Part shown: in pieces, positions 1 to 10,202 of the stretch
How the letters are laid out: each line of letters opens with the position of its first letter
Position numbering within the stretch: the first letter of the stretch is position 1
DNA from: Taxillus chinensis
Taxonomy: Eukaryota; Streptophyta; Magnoliopsida; Santalales; Loranthaceae
Length of the DNA stretch: 64,000 nucleotides
Assembly (NCBI GenBank): GCA_023512835.1
Contig: CM042087.1
Span: 20,837,260 to 20,901,259, forward strand
Direction of reading: 5' to 3'
Notes under the pieces: generated by a model
What the model saw: only the letters and a program-made list of their open reading frames with translations
What the model was told of the DNA's origin: nothing
Database searches by the model: none
Made by a program: the position numbers and the translations under genes

Positions 1-3000
1 TGATCCTCCGGGGCAACTGCTATCCTGGTCGTATCCGGAATAACCGTCCAGAAAACAATAATACGGGTAACCAGCTAACCGATCTAGCATTTGATCAATG
101 AAAGGAACGGAAAGTGGTCCTTACGAGTGGCTTTATTCAGCTTGCGGTAGTCGATGCACACGCGCCACCCAGTCACTGTGCGGGATGGAATGAGCTCGTT
201 CTTCTCATTGCGTATCACTGTCATGCCGCCCTTCTTGGGAACCACTTGCACTGGACTAACCCGGGAGCTATCTGAAATGGCATATATGATGCCCGCTTTC
301 CTCCACTTCAGAATCTCCTTGCCAATGACTTCCTTCATTGCAGGATTGAGCCTGTGTTGGCGCTCTACAGTAGGAGTATAAGACTCCTCCATCAGTATCT
401 CGTGCATGTAAACCGCTGAACTTATACCTTTTATATCATCCAGGGACCACCCCAGGGCCTGCTTATGCTCCCTTAAGACTTCTAGTAGCTGACTGGTTTC
501 TTCTACTGTTAAGGACGTAGCTACTATCACAGGGTAATGCCCCTGTGTATCCAAAAACTCGTACCTCAGATGTTCTGGGAGTTGCTTCAGAACTGGCAAG
601 GGTTCCGTGACTGCTGAGGATTCAGTTGAGGAAGGCTGCTGCTCAGCTTGGTCTTCCAGCACTTCATAAGTCTTTTCCGGTTCCGCCTCACCAAAATCCA
701 CCTGTTGCAATTCGTGATCCAAACTTTCAGTGATCAAGCTCTCTACAAAGTAGCTGTCTACGAATTCAGCAATCTGATCAATCCAATAATAGCTTGAATG
801 ATCATTTGCCTTGCGCATCGAACGCTCCATGTTGAACACCACTGCGTCTTCATCCACACGCAGTGTCAACTCCCCTGAGTTTACATCGATCAAGGCCCTT
901 CCGGTACTCAGGAATGGCCTTCCAAGAATTAGTTGAACTCCTTTATCTTCCTCCATTTCTAATACAACAAAGTCCACTGGGAAGATAAAGCGATCCACCT
1001 TGATTAAAACATCTTCAATGATGCTCGCCGGCTTTCCTGTCGAGCGATCAGCAAATTGTAAAGATATGGAAGTGGGCTTTATTCCAGTCAAGCCCAGTCG
1101 CCAATAGATGGACATTGGCATCAGATTTATACTCGCCCCTCAATCACATAGGACTTGCTCCAGTTGCGAGGTGCCAATGGTGCAGGTCAGAGTGAAACTA
1201 CCCGGATCTTTAAGCTTGGGTGGTAGCTTGTGCTGCACCACTGCACTGATGTCATTTGTGAGAGCCACTATCTCACAATCAGTGTAGCTTCTCCTCTTGG
1301 ACAGCAGATCCTTTAAAAATTTGACGTAGCCAGGCATCTGTTCCAAGGCTTCTATGAATCGGATGTTCACCTCCAGCCTCTTGAATACGTCTAAAAATTT
1401 CTGGAACTAAGCATCTAATTTCTTTTTCCTCAGCCTTTCAGGATACGGCATAGGAGGTTTATACGGAACGGGAGTGCTAGCTTCAGGCTGACTGGCTGTC
1501 GGTTGACTACTCCCAACCTTTTCCTTATGGTCCTTATCTTCGCTCAGGACCTCCTTCTTTAGCTTCCTCCCGGGCATGTTGTTCGACTCCTCCTTGTTTG
1601 GCTCAATTTTCTTCTCTCCAGCTGGTAGTTCTTTCCCACTTCTAAGCATTATAGCTTTGCATTGCTCCCTTGGGTTGACCTCCATATTGCTGGGAAAAGT
1701 ATTTGATGAAGATGGCCTAACTGCATTTGCTAGCTGGCCAATCTGCTGCTTTATATTCTTCATAGCAGCTCCAAGATCCTGGACAGAAGTGGTAAGGGAC
1801 TTAATCCTCATCTCCCCCTTACTCATTTTGTCAGTTGCTTGCTTAGCAAATTGATAAAAGAAGTTCCGCATCTCTTCATCCTTTGCCTTCTCTTTGTCTT
1901 CCTCCTTCTGTTGAGGCATCTTGTGGAACCCAGGAGGAAGTTGTGGCTGAGAATGTTCTCCATACTGTGCTGCTCCAGTAGCAGGGACCTTATTCTGCCT
2001 TTGCCATAAGTAAGGCTGTTGTTGAAATTATTGAGGTCCTCCCTGATTCTGGAAGTTGTTGGGCTGAGGAGGATTCTGGTACTGATTTGGATTCTGAAAT
2101 TGTCTTTGGAATCCTCCACCTCGATTCCCAACATATTGGGCTTCTTCGTATAGCTGGGCTGCAGCAGTATCTTCAGGAACTGCCTTGGGTTGCTCAGCTC
2201 TACCCTCCATGCGAATAGCCATCACTGACATTTGCTCTGTCAGCAACTCCATCTTCTTTGTCAACTCATCAAACTGAGTTGAATTTGATGAGTTTGCTAC
2301 CGCAGCCATCGGCTCAGCTCCAGGACGCCTGTCATTGGACCATTCGCAGTTGGACAATGCCATTCGCTCTATAAGCTCCATTACTGCAGAAGGCTCCATC
2401 ATCATGAATGCTCCTCCAGCGGCTGCATCTATCATGCTCCTTGTATTTGCATGCAGACCTGCATAAAAAGATTTGACTTGTAACTATTCTGGCCTGCCAT
2501 GATTAGGACACCTCCTAACCAAGTCTTTGAATCGTTCCCAGGCCTCGTACAGCGACTCATCACTATGCTGGGTGAATTGATTTATTTGGCTCCTTAAATG
2601 AATAACTCTTGATGGTGGAAAGTACTTGGAGAGAAACTTCTCCACCATTTGGTCCCATGTGTGTCTGCTGCCAGCAGGTAGGGAATGGAACCAACCAAGA
2701 GCTCGGTCCTTCAATGAAAACGGGAAGAGTCACAACTTAATGGCGTCATCTGAGACTCCATTGATTTTGATGGTGTCGCAAATTTGCAAGAATCGCGCTA
2801 GATGGTTGTGTGGGTCAACTAGTGCCGAGCCTCGGAATGCATCTTGCCCAACCATCTGCAGTAGCGCAGGCTTCAGCTCAAAGTTATTCGCTTGGACCGG
2901 CACCCTTCTAATGCCTGAGTACTCATCTGACAGTACAGGTCTAGCATAGTCCATGAAGGTTCTAGGCTGATAACCTCCTTGGCCGTTGTGTCCCTGATCT

Positions 3001-3158
3001 TCTCTTGCTCTGTTTTCAGCCATTTCTTCACACAAGGTATTTAAGCCTTCCAACTGCTGTTCAGCTGCAGCTAATACCCTCTGAGCCCTTCGCTGCTCTC
3101 ACAATGTCCGTTCGATTTCGGGATCGTATGGCAATAACTCACCCCTGGTGTGACCCAT
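1..3158 (-). pseudogene. Athila-type gag-protease-RT polyprotein, broken
   Basis: One reading frame from an ATG at 3158 carries, in order: a gag N-terminus (MGHTRGELLPYDPEIER); the retrotransposon gag domain (about 2490-3050, with DRALGWFHSLPAGS); a Gln/Asn/Pro-rich stretch (about 2030-2200); a Lys/Glu-rich linker; an aspartic protease region (about 850-1150, including LILGRPFL); and the RT N-terminus ([18 protein letters not shown]). Five in-frame stops lie at 3099-3101, 2481-2483, 2025-2027, 1404-1406 and 1137-1139. The last falls inside the protease active-site motif, after Cys-Asp and before Gly-Ala-Ser. Two further single-base frameshifts occur in RT near 105 and 25. The product would have made capsid, protease and reverse transcriptase of the element; this copy cannot. 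Confidence 0.88.
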
Positions 3159-3325
3159 ACAGAGAGGAATTTTCTCAAACACCTATGGTGCACCCCTGAA
3201 AAGTAGCAAAAACAAAAAAAAAACCAGGTAACATCGTACTAGAAAATTACAAGAAAGTAAAAATCCATATCACAAATAAACTTAAGCACCTAATGTCACT
3301 TAATCCGAACAACGTTTGGCTTGCC

Positions 3326-3343
3326 TCCCCGGCAACGGTGCCA
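3326..3343 (-). other. Primer binding site, tRNA-Asp type
   Basis: On the minus strand TGGCACCGTTGCCGGGGA sits 6 bases after the LTR end. It matches, with one mismatch, the 3' end expected of plant tRNA-Asp, the usual Athila primer. Confidence 0.8.
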
Positions 3344-3349
3344 AAAACT

Positions 3350-4867
3350 TGACCTGCATAAATTGTATCTATTGGTTTTGTAGCAAGTTCACTGGTCAAG
3401 TAATAAAATGGAGTATTAAGACTCCGGTTGTCGAACCCACAGGGAGGTAGCTAATGCTGTTAAGCAGCAAGCACTAAGCTAACGAGTTGATTTTATGTCT
3501 GCACAATTGATTTTTGTTGTACAAATAGTTTGAACGAAAAGTGATTAAATCAGAATGTTGGCAAGCTATTGGTATAGAAATTTCAGTGATTAAGGATCTA
3601 GGGTCACAATGTTTACCACCCAATTGATTGTACTAGTCTGGTTATGGCTCTTGTTCTTGATTTATGTTCTAGTTCATGTTCATGTTGATTATCTCCTGCC
3701 TATCTTACATTTGGTCCATGCTAAGATAAATTTAAGGCTTTTATCCCATTTGGTCCATGTGAATAAAAGTGATCAAGGTAGATAAACAATCTAATAGTTG
3801 CAGACTTGGTCCATCATACAATATTAAATCTAATTCACTAGTGTTCCACCCTAGACAAAGGCTAAGATTACCTAATTATGCATAAACTAGGCATTTCCAT
3901 ACAAGCAAGTGAATTAAACAAGAACTGAATTCTATTTTATTGAACAACCATAATCAACTGAATACAATTTATTGGGGGCTACATTGCTCCCCTAGACTAA
4001 CAAAACTACTCCATAATCATGACAAACGCAATAATAATTACAAGAAAGAACATGATTACAGTACCAGGACAATAAAGGAAGACCCCAAGATGAACCAGGA
4101 CTCCAGCCTCCAAAGACTTCGGCGTCTGCTGCCCAAAATCACTCCTTGCCAAGGACAATCCGATCTTTTAGCAATGGCTACAGCTCTTTTCAGAACTCAG
4201 ATCAGATTCTCCCACTCAAGATGCTTTACAATGCCTCCAAAGACCCCTATTTATAGGATTTAGTGGGCCAAATCAGGGTTACAAAAGGTGTGCCCTAATT
4301 ATAAATGTGGTCGTAGCCAAAACGACGTCGTTTTGGTTAATGACACTATTCAACGTTCTAGGCTCAATAACACTCAAACTATACCAAATTTGACCCCAGT
4401 TCTTTAGAGGAAAATGATTAAAACAACAAAACACATCATTTGGAGCTCAAAAATGCTCGCACGCAAGAATGCACGTGAGAAGACCCTTTTCACGTGCAGC
4501 TCCAAATCATCCCAAATTTGCTCCAAAGCTTCCTCTTGAGTTGTAGAAGGCATCTAAGCAATAAAATCCTTGCACGGAGAATGCACGTGAGAAAGCCTTT
4601 TCACATGCACCTTGATTTTGCCTTCATTTTGTTTCCATCTTCTTCCTATAGCTTCCTCTTGAGTGTATGGAGTGATCTAGCCAAGGTGTGTGGGAAAAGG
4701 TTGCTCCAAAACCTGCCAAAAACACTCAAAAAGTACCACTATACACCAAACAGGGTCTTCCTTGGGGTTAGAGCAAATATGTGTAAAATATCATGCAAAT
4801 AAGTATAAAACATACTCTAAAACACCCTAAATAAGGCCTAGGATAACGGCATAAATGCACATTATCA
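3350..4867 (-). repeat. 5' LTR of the minus-strand Athila-type element (1518 bp)
   Basis: Minus-strand LTR beginning TGATAATGTGCATT (at 4867) and ending AGGTCA (at 3350), immediately before the primer binding site. Both ends are confirmed by the related plus-strand LTR at 12440-13815. It contains paired CACGTG boxes (4471-4498), a perfect 20-bp palindrome (4317-4336) and a TATA-like box. Confidence 0.85.
4246..4498 (-). promoter_or_regulatory. U3 promoter elements of the Athila-type LTR
   Basis: In transcription order: an inverted pair of CACGTG boxes with a short loop (4471-4498), the perfect palindrome CCAAAACGACGTCGTTTTGG (4317-4336), and a TATAAATAGG box (about 4246-4256). The same order recurs in the Tekay-type LTRs of this window. 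The promoter role is inferred from position and motif type. Confidence 0.5.
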
Positions 4868-6136
4868 CCGCTATGATTAGAGACTGTTTTGATCTCCCAA
4901 ATCCCTCACAAGAAATCCCTAATTTAAACTTAAAAGCTTCAAAGAGAGCATTTAATTTCAATAGAGAATTTGGGAGAAGAAGGCAGTTCACCAAAAATGG
5001 ATTCGTAGGGAAATATAGATGCCTTGCCCACTTGGTAAGAAAGTGTCTATTGTTGCAGACTAGTGGGGTTGACTCAGTGCCAAAATCTCATCTTGAGTTT
5101 ATGTCTTCGCATTGATCATCAACTACACATTGACTGGGCAGCTGAGATCTTTCAACTTTGGAAAAGGGATGTGAATAAACGATTATATGGGAGGGTGTTG
5201 AGCATGTTGTTTCACTTTTAGTATGCGCACTTGTGTGTACATGTAGAACCTACCATCTTCCCATCTAATTTGATATTAAAAGTCCTTCAACCTGAAGGGG
5301 CTCTAGGGGTTAGTTTCAAAGGGAAATGGGGAGCTAGTACTCCCACTACACTACAGCCCTCACGGCATAGTGCACACATGGAAAGGCCTGCTGAACATTC
5401 TAGAGACACATCTACTCCCATGAATGCAAGAAAATAGCATATATTCCAGTTGACTGCCCTCTACATGCAATATAATGTCCATAAGGCAGATGTGTACAAC
5501 TTCTTTCAAGGCATTAGTGGGCAGGTTATAAGTGAAGCTGAGGTGATCAATTGGGCCTTCACCAATGGCCACATAACTCGTATCCGGTTAGAGGAGTTGT
5601 TGGAATTTCTATCCTAAGACCAGCAAGCAACTTCACGACCATTAGCAAGAGCATGGGAAGCCCCTGATGCACCATTTGGCTCGTCTTATGAAGATCTGAA
5701 GCGAAGAACAGATCAACTTCAAAAAGAACAAGCAGTGAGCAAGCAACAAATTGGACAATTGCGAAAGAGTCAATCCATTTTAATCAAAGAGCAAAAAGAA
5801 GTGAAGGGAATACTGGGAAAAATTTGGAAAGCTTTGGGCAAAAAGAAGAAGTCTACAAAACCCCAAGTTGTAGACTTTTTTGAGGAGACAGAACCTTCAG
5901 CGTAGCCCGAGTTTGATTAGACTAAGGAAACACCTAAGTACCCACAATATCCCCAGGAGGAGGAGACTCATGCTTATCAGCCATACTTTCACCCAGCAGC
6001 ACCAGCTCCATTTGAGCCTCAGTCAGGCCCTAGCTCTTCTCATGCTCTCATTCCAATGATTCAGCCTCTTCAATGGTGGTCTGGTGCTTCTTTAGAGGCT
6101 GCACAAAAGGATTTATTGGACGAGCCAGTCTATGTG

Positions 6137-7895
6137 TGTAATGACCCGTGTGTAAACTGTGTGTAAGAAGTTAACCACAAACACCTTGGAGGTTAGTGCA
6201 CAAGTTTGAGGTAAGAGATGAGCCCAAGAGGGGACTTTTGGGAGGTGCATGTGACAAGTGGTAACGTACCTTTATGCCCTAGGAAGATGCTATGCATATA
6301 CGGCGCTTTTAGCTGTTTTGCCAGGTTTTGGAGAGCTATTTTGACCTAGTAGATGGCCTCAAACAATTGGCGTGCAAGAACAAAAGTTTCTTAGAATGAG
6401 GTCCTCTATCTACCACAGAAATTTCAGAGCATTTGGAGCTGCACGTGAATTCACCCATTTCACGTGCAAGCATATTTTTGCTTCTTAGACCTCTACAAGA
6501 TGCAAGGAAGCTTGTGGTGAAGTTTGAGTGCATTTGGAGCTGCACGCCAATTGGGGAATTGGCGTGCAAATTGGCGTGCAGGCATGTTTTTGCATGGTTA
6601 CCTTGGTTTTGTCATTCTAATCATCTTTTCTCAAAGGACCATGTTGGAATTGTGAATATTTTGGTGTGTGTGGATGTGGGAAGGTCATAGCTTGTTCCAT
6701 CAAAACTACATCGTTTTGATGCTGGGATTCACTTAATCAAAACTACGTCGTTTTGATGTTGTGTTGTCTATATAAGGAGGAGAAGCCCCTCTGTTTTAGG
6801 GTTAGGGTTTGTTGCTCCACCAGTCGTTGCAGAGAGAGAGAGAGAGAGGGAAGGAGAGCTTCTGGTGGCTGCCGGAGCATCTTGCGTGGGTGGTCGGAGT
6901 CTTGCGTGGAAGCGGGAGCAGGAGAACACACAAGGTAGGGGTTCTGTTCTTCCTAAATCCTCCTCTGTCCTAGGGTTCTAGGGCAGATTATGGAGTTAAA
7001 CCTGTTTATATATAAATGTAATCCATATAGGTGTGATCTCCTATATGGATGTTGGCCTTCAATGGCGATTTTGGTGTGTTTCTGGTGTTCGTGTGATGCA
7101 TGAAAAGTGTTCGATAAAATGCTTGTGTGACATGCCTGCTACATGTTTAAGAAAATGCCTGTGCGGCTGGGTTCATGAGCTTGTGAATTTATATACACCA
7201 ATTGTTTGGTTTTATACCTGTGAGGCTTTTCATGCTAAGTGTTTGATGTTATGTCTGTGTGACTAAGTGTGGCTATGTGTGTTGTGTTCTTGGGACCCGG
7301 TGGCTGTGGAAGCCCGGGACTGTTCTTGGAACCCGGTGGCTGTGGAAGCCCGGGACTGTTCTTGGAACCCGGTGGCTGTGGAAGCTCGGGAGTGTTTATG
7401 TACCAGCCTGTGTATGATTGTATTTGCTGCTATAGCCTGTAATTATATCTGGTGGAATAATTGTATCACGACACAGCACTTGTACACAAGGCATGTAGAT
7501 ATTAGGTGCATGGGATGGGTTGGGGAGACATGATCCCTACTGAGCTGTGGTTGCTCACCCCTCCTACCATGTTGTTTTCTTTACAGGAACCTACAGGCGT
7601 TAGGTGGGAACACGAAGGTGGAAGTCCTGCTTGTGGCTTGCTTATTATTATTTCGAGTTATGCTGCTTTTCTTTATGTAGCTTTGTAACCTCAGTGGGGA
7701 GATATTGTAATGTGGAGTTCAATGTAATAAAAGTATGTTTCGGGACGTATTTGCTATGTTTGGACTCAATAAATATAAGATTGTTCTCTGAATATAAAGT
7801 GTGAGGTGTATGTTGTATTCTAACCCCTCTATCCAACTTGGGTAAAGGGAGGGTCACGTTCCGGTCTCCTCGGGTTGGAAATCCGGGGCGTGACA
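6137..7895 (+). mobile_element. Solo Tekay-type LTR (1759 bp, TSD ATGTG)
   Basis: Begins TGTAATGACCCG and ends GGGGCGTGACA, the same termini as the LTRs at 42010, 57898 and, reversed, at 25551, 32767, 48553 and 55087. It is flanked by perfect 5-bp duplications ATGTG (6132-6136 and 7896-7900). No internal region, so it is a solo LTR left by LTR-LTR recombination. It contains the duplicated ACGTCG palindromes (about 6700-6757), a TATA box near 6770 and a (GA)n tract. Confidence 0.93.
7285..7392 (+). repeat. In-LTR minisatellite, 3 units of 36 bp
   Basis: Three near-identical 36-bp units with the core ACCCGGTGGCTGTGGAAGC lie in the transcribed part of the solo LTR. Related LTRs carry arrays at the equivalent position, but with different units. 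Confidence 0.85.
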
Positions 7896-8977
7896 ATGTG
7901 AATATCAATCCAGCTTTGTCCACTCCTAATGCTACGGCAGAGTTTGAGCAGTTTCTTCAAGGTGGAGCTTGGCAAGCGCGATTTGCTAGGGATTCCGAAG
8001 TGTTCACATCGTCCTACCTGCAGCGGATCTTACCTAACGAATATTTATGTGCGGATGATGTTGATCTTTTTTGCAGAACCATGCGGCATGTAGTGGAGGC
8101 AGAGCCTAATGACTACCCTCTGGCACAATACAATTCCATCATGCTGTGTGAATTGTATGAGCAGCCTTTGGCAGAGCATGTTCTTCGTCAAAGGATAAAT
8201 GGAGCTGCAGAAGGTCATCACTCTTGGCATCAAGTGCAAGAGGTCTTCATCCCTGTCCTTGTAGACCGCCATTTTATGCTTCTTCAGTTGGACGTAAGTA
8301 TGATCCTTGCCAAGCACATGGAATTGCTACACGAAAGAAGAAGATAGTCCATGGTTTCTTGCGAAAAATCAAAGAAGCCCTCAAGAAAGAGGGGCTGTTG
8401 ACATCCAAGTTCCCTCTCATGCACTTCAATGAAATGGAGCTTCCCCAACAACCTGCCAATTCAGCTGTGGGATTTTGGTATGCTATTATTTGATAGCTCT
8501 GTTGCAGCATAAAGATACCTGGGCGCTCATAGGGGAAACCTCTACTGACTTTGTAGCGCGCCTTCGGACTATGGTGGCTCATGTTATCTTCTTCTATGTC
8601 TTACCCACTCACAGGTAAGTGTCTTCTTTCCCCTTATACCATGCTCTGAGGATATAGCACATTTTTAAGTGTGGTGTGGGGGGTCACTTAAACCATTTGT
8701 TTTGATGTCCTTATTGTATGATTGATTTGTTTTGTTTTCATTTGAGTGACTTGTTGTTGCGTTTGATTATTTGAGTGACATGATTGTGTGTTTTGCATGT
8801 GAATGGCATGGTTACAAGGTAAACAACTTTGTTTTTTAACAACACTAGTATCATGTTGTGATAAAGGTGTTTAAGTAGTAAGGTGTGTTATGAGTTGGTT
8901 TGAGCATGACTATACTTCTTGCATGATATCACCCAATTTTTAGAGCTGAAGTTTGAATAGTAAGCTGAGCATGACAT

Positions 8978-9531
8978 GGCATGTAGTGGAGGCAGAGCCT
9001 AATGACTACCCTCTGGCACAATACACTTCTATCATGATGTGTGAGTTGTATGAGCAGCCTTTGGCAGAGCACGTTCTTCATCAAAGGATAAATGGAGCTA
9101 CAGAAGGTTATCGCTCTTGGCATCAAGTACAAGAGGTCCTCATCCTTGTCCTTGTAGACTACCATTTTATGTTTCTTTAGTTGGACCTAAGTGTGGGACA
9201 TGTGGTCCTGTATGATCCTTGCCAAGCACATGGATTTGCTACAGAAAAGAAGAAGATAGTCCATGGTTTCTTGCGAAAAATGATGGAAGCCCTCAGGAAA
9301 GAGGGGTTGTTGACATCCAAGTTCCGTTTCGTGCACTTCAATGAAATGGAGCTTCCCCAATAGCCTGACCAATTCAGTTGTCGAATTTTTGTATACTATT
9401 ATTTGATAGCTCTGTTGCAACATAAAGATACCTGGGCGCTCACAAGGGAAACCTCTACTGTCTTTGTAGCGCGCCCTCGGACTATGGTGGCTCATGTTAT
9501 CTTCTTCTACAGCTTACCCACTCACAGGTAA
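8978..9531 (+). pseudogene. Second copy of the Ulp1-like (C48) domain
   Basis: Tandem copy of the protease segment. It keeps parts the first copy lost: VVLYDPCQAHG (the Tyr-Asp of the catalytic Asp region) and, after a stop within the PQQ motif, FSC at the catalytic Cys with the following Gly changed to Arg. Stops occur at about 9178 and 9361. The two copies complement each other as evidence for the C48 assignment: copy one preserves PQQ and His, copy two preserves Asp and Cys. Neither can give an active enzyme. Confidence 0.6.
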
Positions 9532-9590
9532 GTGACTTCTTTCCCCTTATACAATGCTCTGAGGACATAGCACATTTTTAAGTGTGGTGT

Positions 9591-9614
9591 GGGGGGGGGG
9601 GGGGGGGGGGGGGG
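9591..9614 (+). repeat. Poly-G tract (24 nt)
   Basis: A run of 24 G in the second duplicate; the corresponding place in the first duplicate (about 8679) has 6 G. Length may be unstable or an assembly artefact. Confidence 0.85.
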
Positions 9615-10202
9615 TCACTTGAACCATTTGTTTTGATGCCCTTATTGTATGATTAACTTGTTTTGTTTTCATTTGAGTGACTTGTTGTTACGTTTGATTG
9701 TTTGAGTGATGTGATTGTGTGTTTTGCGTGTGAATGGCATGGTTACAAGGTAAACAACTTTGTTTTTTAACTACATTAGTATCATGTTGTGATAAAGGTG
9801 TTTAGGTAGTAAGGTGTGTTATGAGTTGGTTTGAGCATGTCTATACTTCTTGCATGATATCACCCTATTTTTAGAGCTGAAGTTTGAATAGTAAGCTGAG
9901 CATGACATGGTAGGGTAAGCTTAGCTAACCTTGAAGTGAAAAAAAAATAAAAATAAAAACAAATAAAATAAAAATTAAATAATGTTTGAGAGCACCATTT
10001 TACATCATGCCTTGACTGAACTTCATGCATTTTAGGGTTAACATTTTTTACTCTTTTCATTCAATACTGGTTATTTAATGGTTGGAGTTGATTAGGCATG
10101 AGAATTACCTATTGTGTGTGATGCTAGTGATACAAGAACATTAAGTTATAATGATTTCCTAAAGTATCCTAGTGTGTTTGTGCTTTATTGTGTGTTGGTT
10201 GT

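Larger units (their letters stand above)
1..4867 (-). mobile_element. Athila-type Ty3/gypsy retrotransposon, 5' portion
   Basis: Read on the minus strand it has a 5' LTR (3350-4867), a tRNA-Asp-type primer binding site and a gag-protease-RT frame that runs off the window at base 1. Lineage evidence: the gag, the protease region and the gene order resemble Athila elements, and the LTR opens with TGATAA and a TGCATTTATG motif common in that clade. It abuts internal sequence of a second, oppositely oriented Athila-type element at 4868, so it most likely inserted into it. The flanking pentamer on this side is CCGCT; its partner would lie outside the window. Coding capacity is lost to stops and frameshifts. 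Confidence 0.85.
5231..8493 (+). pseudogene. Athila-type extra ORF with C-terminal Ulp1-like (C48) protease domain
   Basis: A single frame can be followed from about 5231 to 6136 and, after removal of the solo LTR with one ATGTG duplication, resumes exactly in frame at 7901. The middle part (5621-5890) is charged and heptad-like, suggesting a coiled coil (DLKRRTDQLQKEQ, KQQIGQLRKSQ). A Pro/Gln-rich linker follows. The C-terminal part (7901-8493) resembles Ulp1/SENP cysteine proteases: SWHQVQEVFIPVL, then DRHFMLLQLD (His region), DPCQAH and ELPQQP (the PQQ before the catalytic Cys). Here the Cys position reads AVG instead of SCG, and a 17-base loss after LQLD shifts the frame. Stops lie at 5435, 5615 and about 5903. 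Family activity is deSUMOylation or related isopeptide cleavage; what it would do for a retroelement is unknown. Confidence 0.65.
8085..9910 (+). repeat. Tandem duplication, period 893 bp
   Basis: The block 8085-8977 is repeated at 8978-9910, including the end of the C48 domain, the TTTTAAGTGTGG motif and downstream noncoding DNA. The junction lies within GGCATGTAG/ACATGG microhomology. The copies differ by many substitutions, a 17-base indel and a poly-G expansion in copy two, so the duplication is not recent. Confidence 0.9.

Noticed and set aside
6743..6938. A recurring open frame (CCLYKEEKPLCFR...) present in every Tekay-type LTR (also 26620-26838, 33850-34032, 42480-42675, 58370-58540)
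   Set aside because: It spans the TATA box and the start of the transcribed region and recurs because the LTRs are homologous. It ends in low-complexity (Arg-Glu)n from GA repeats and is not conserved as protein.
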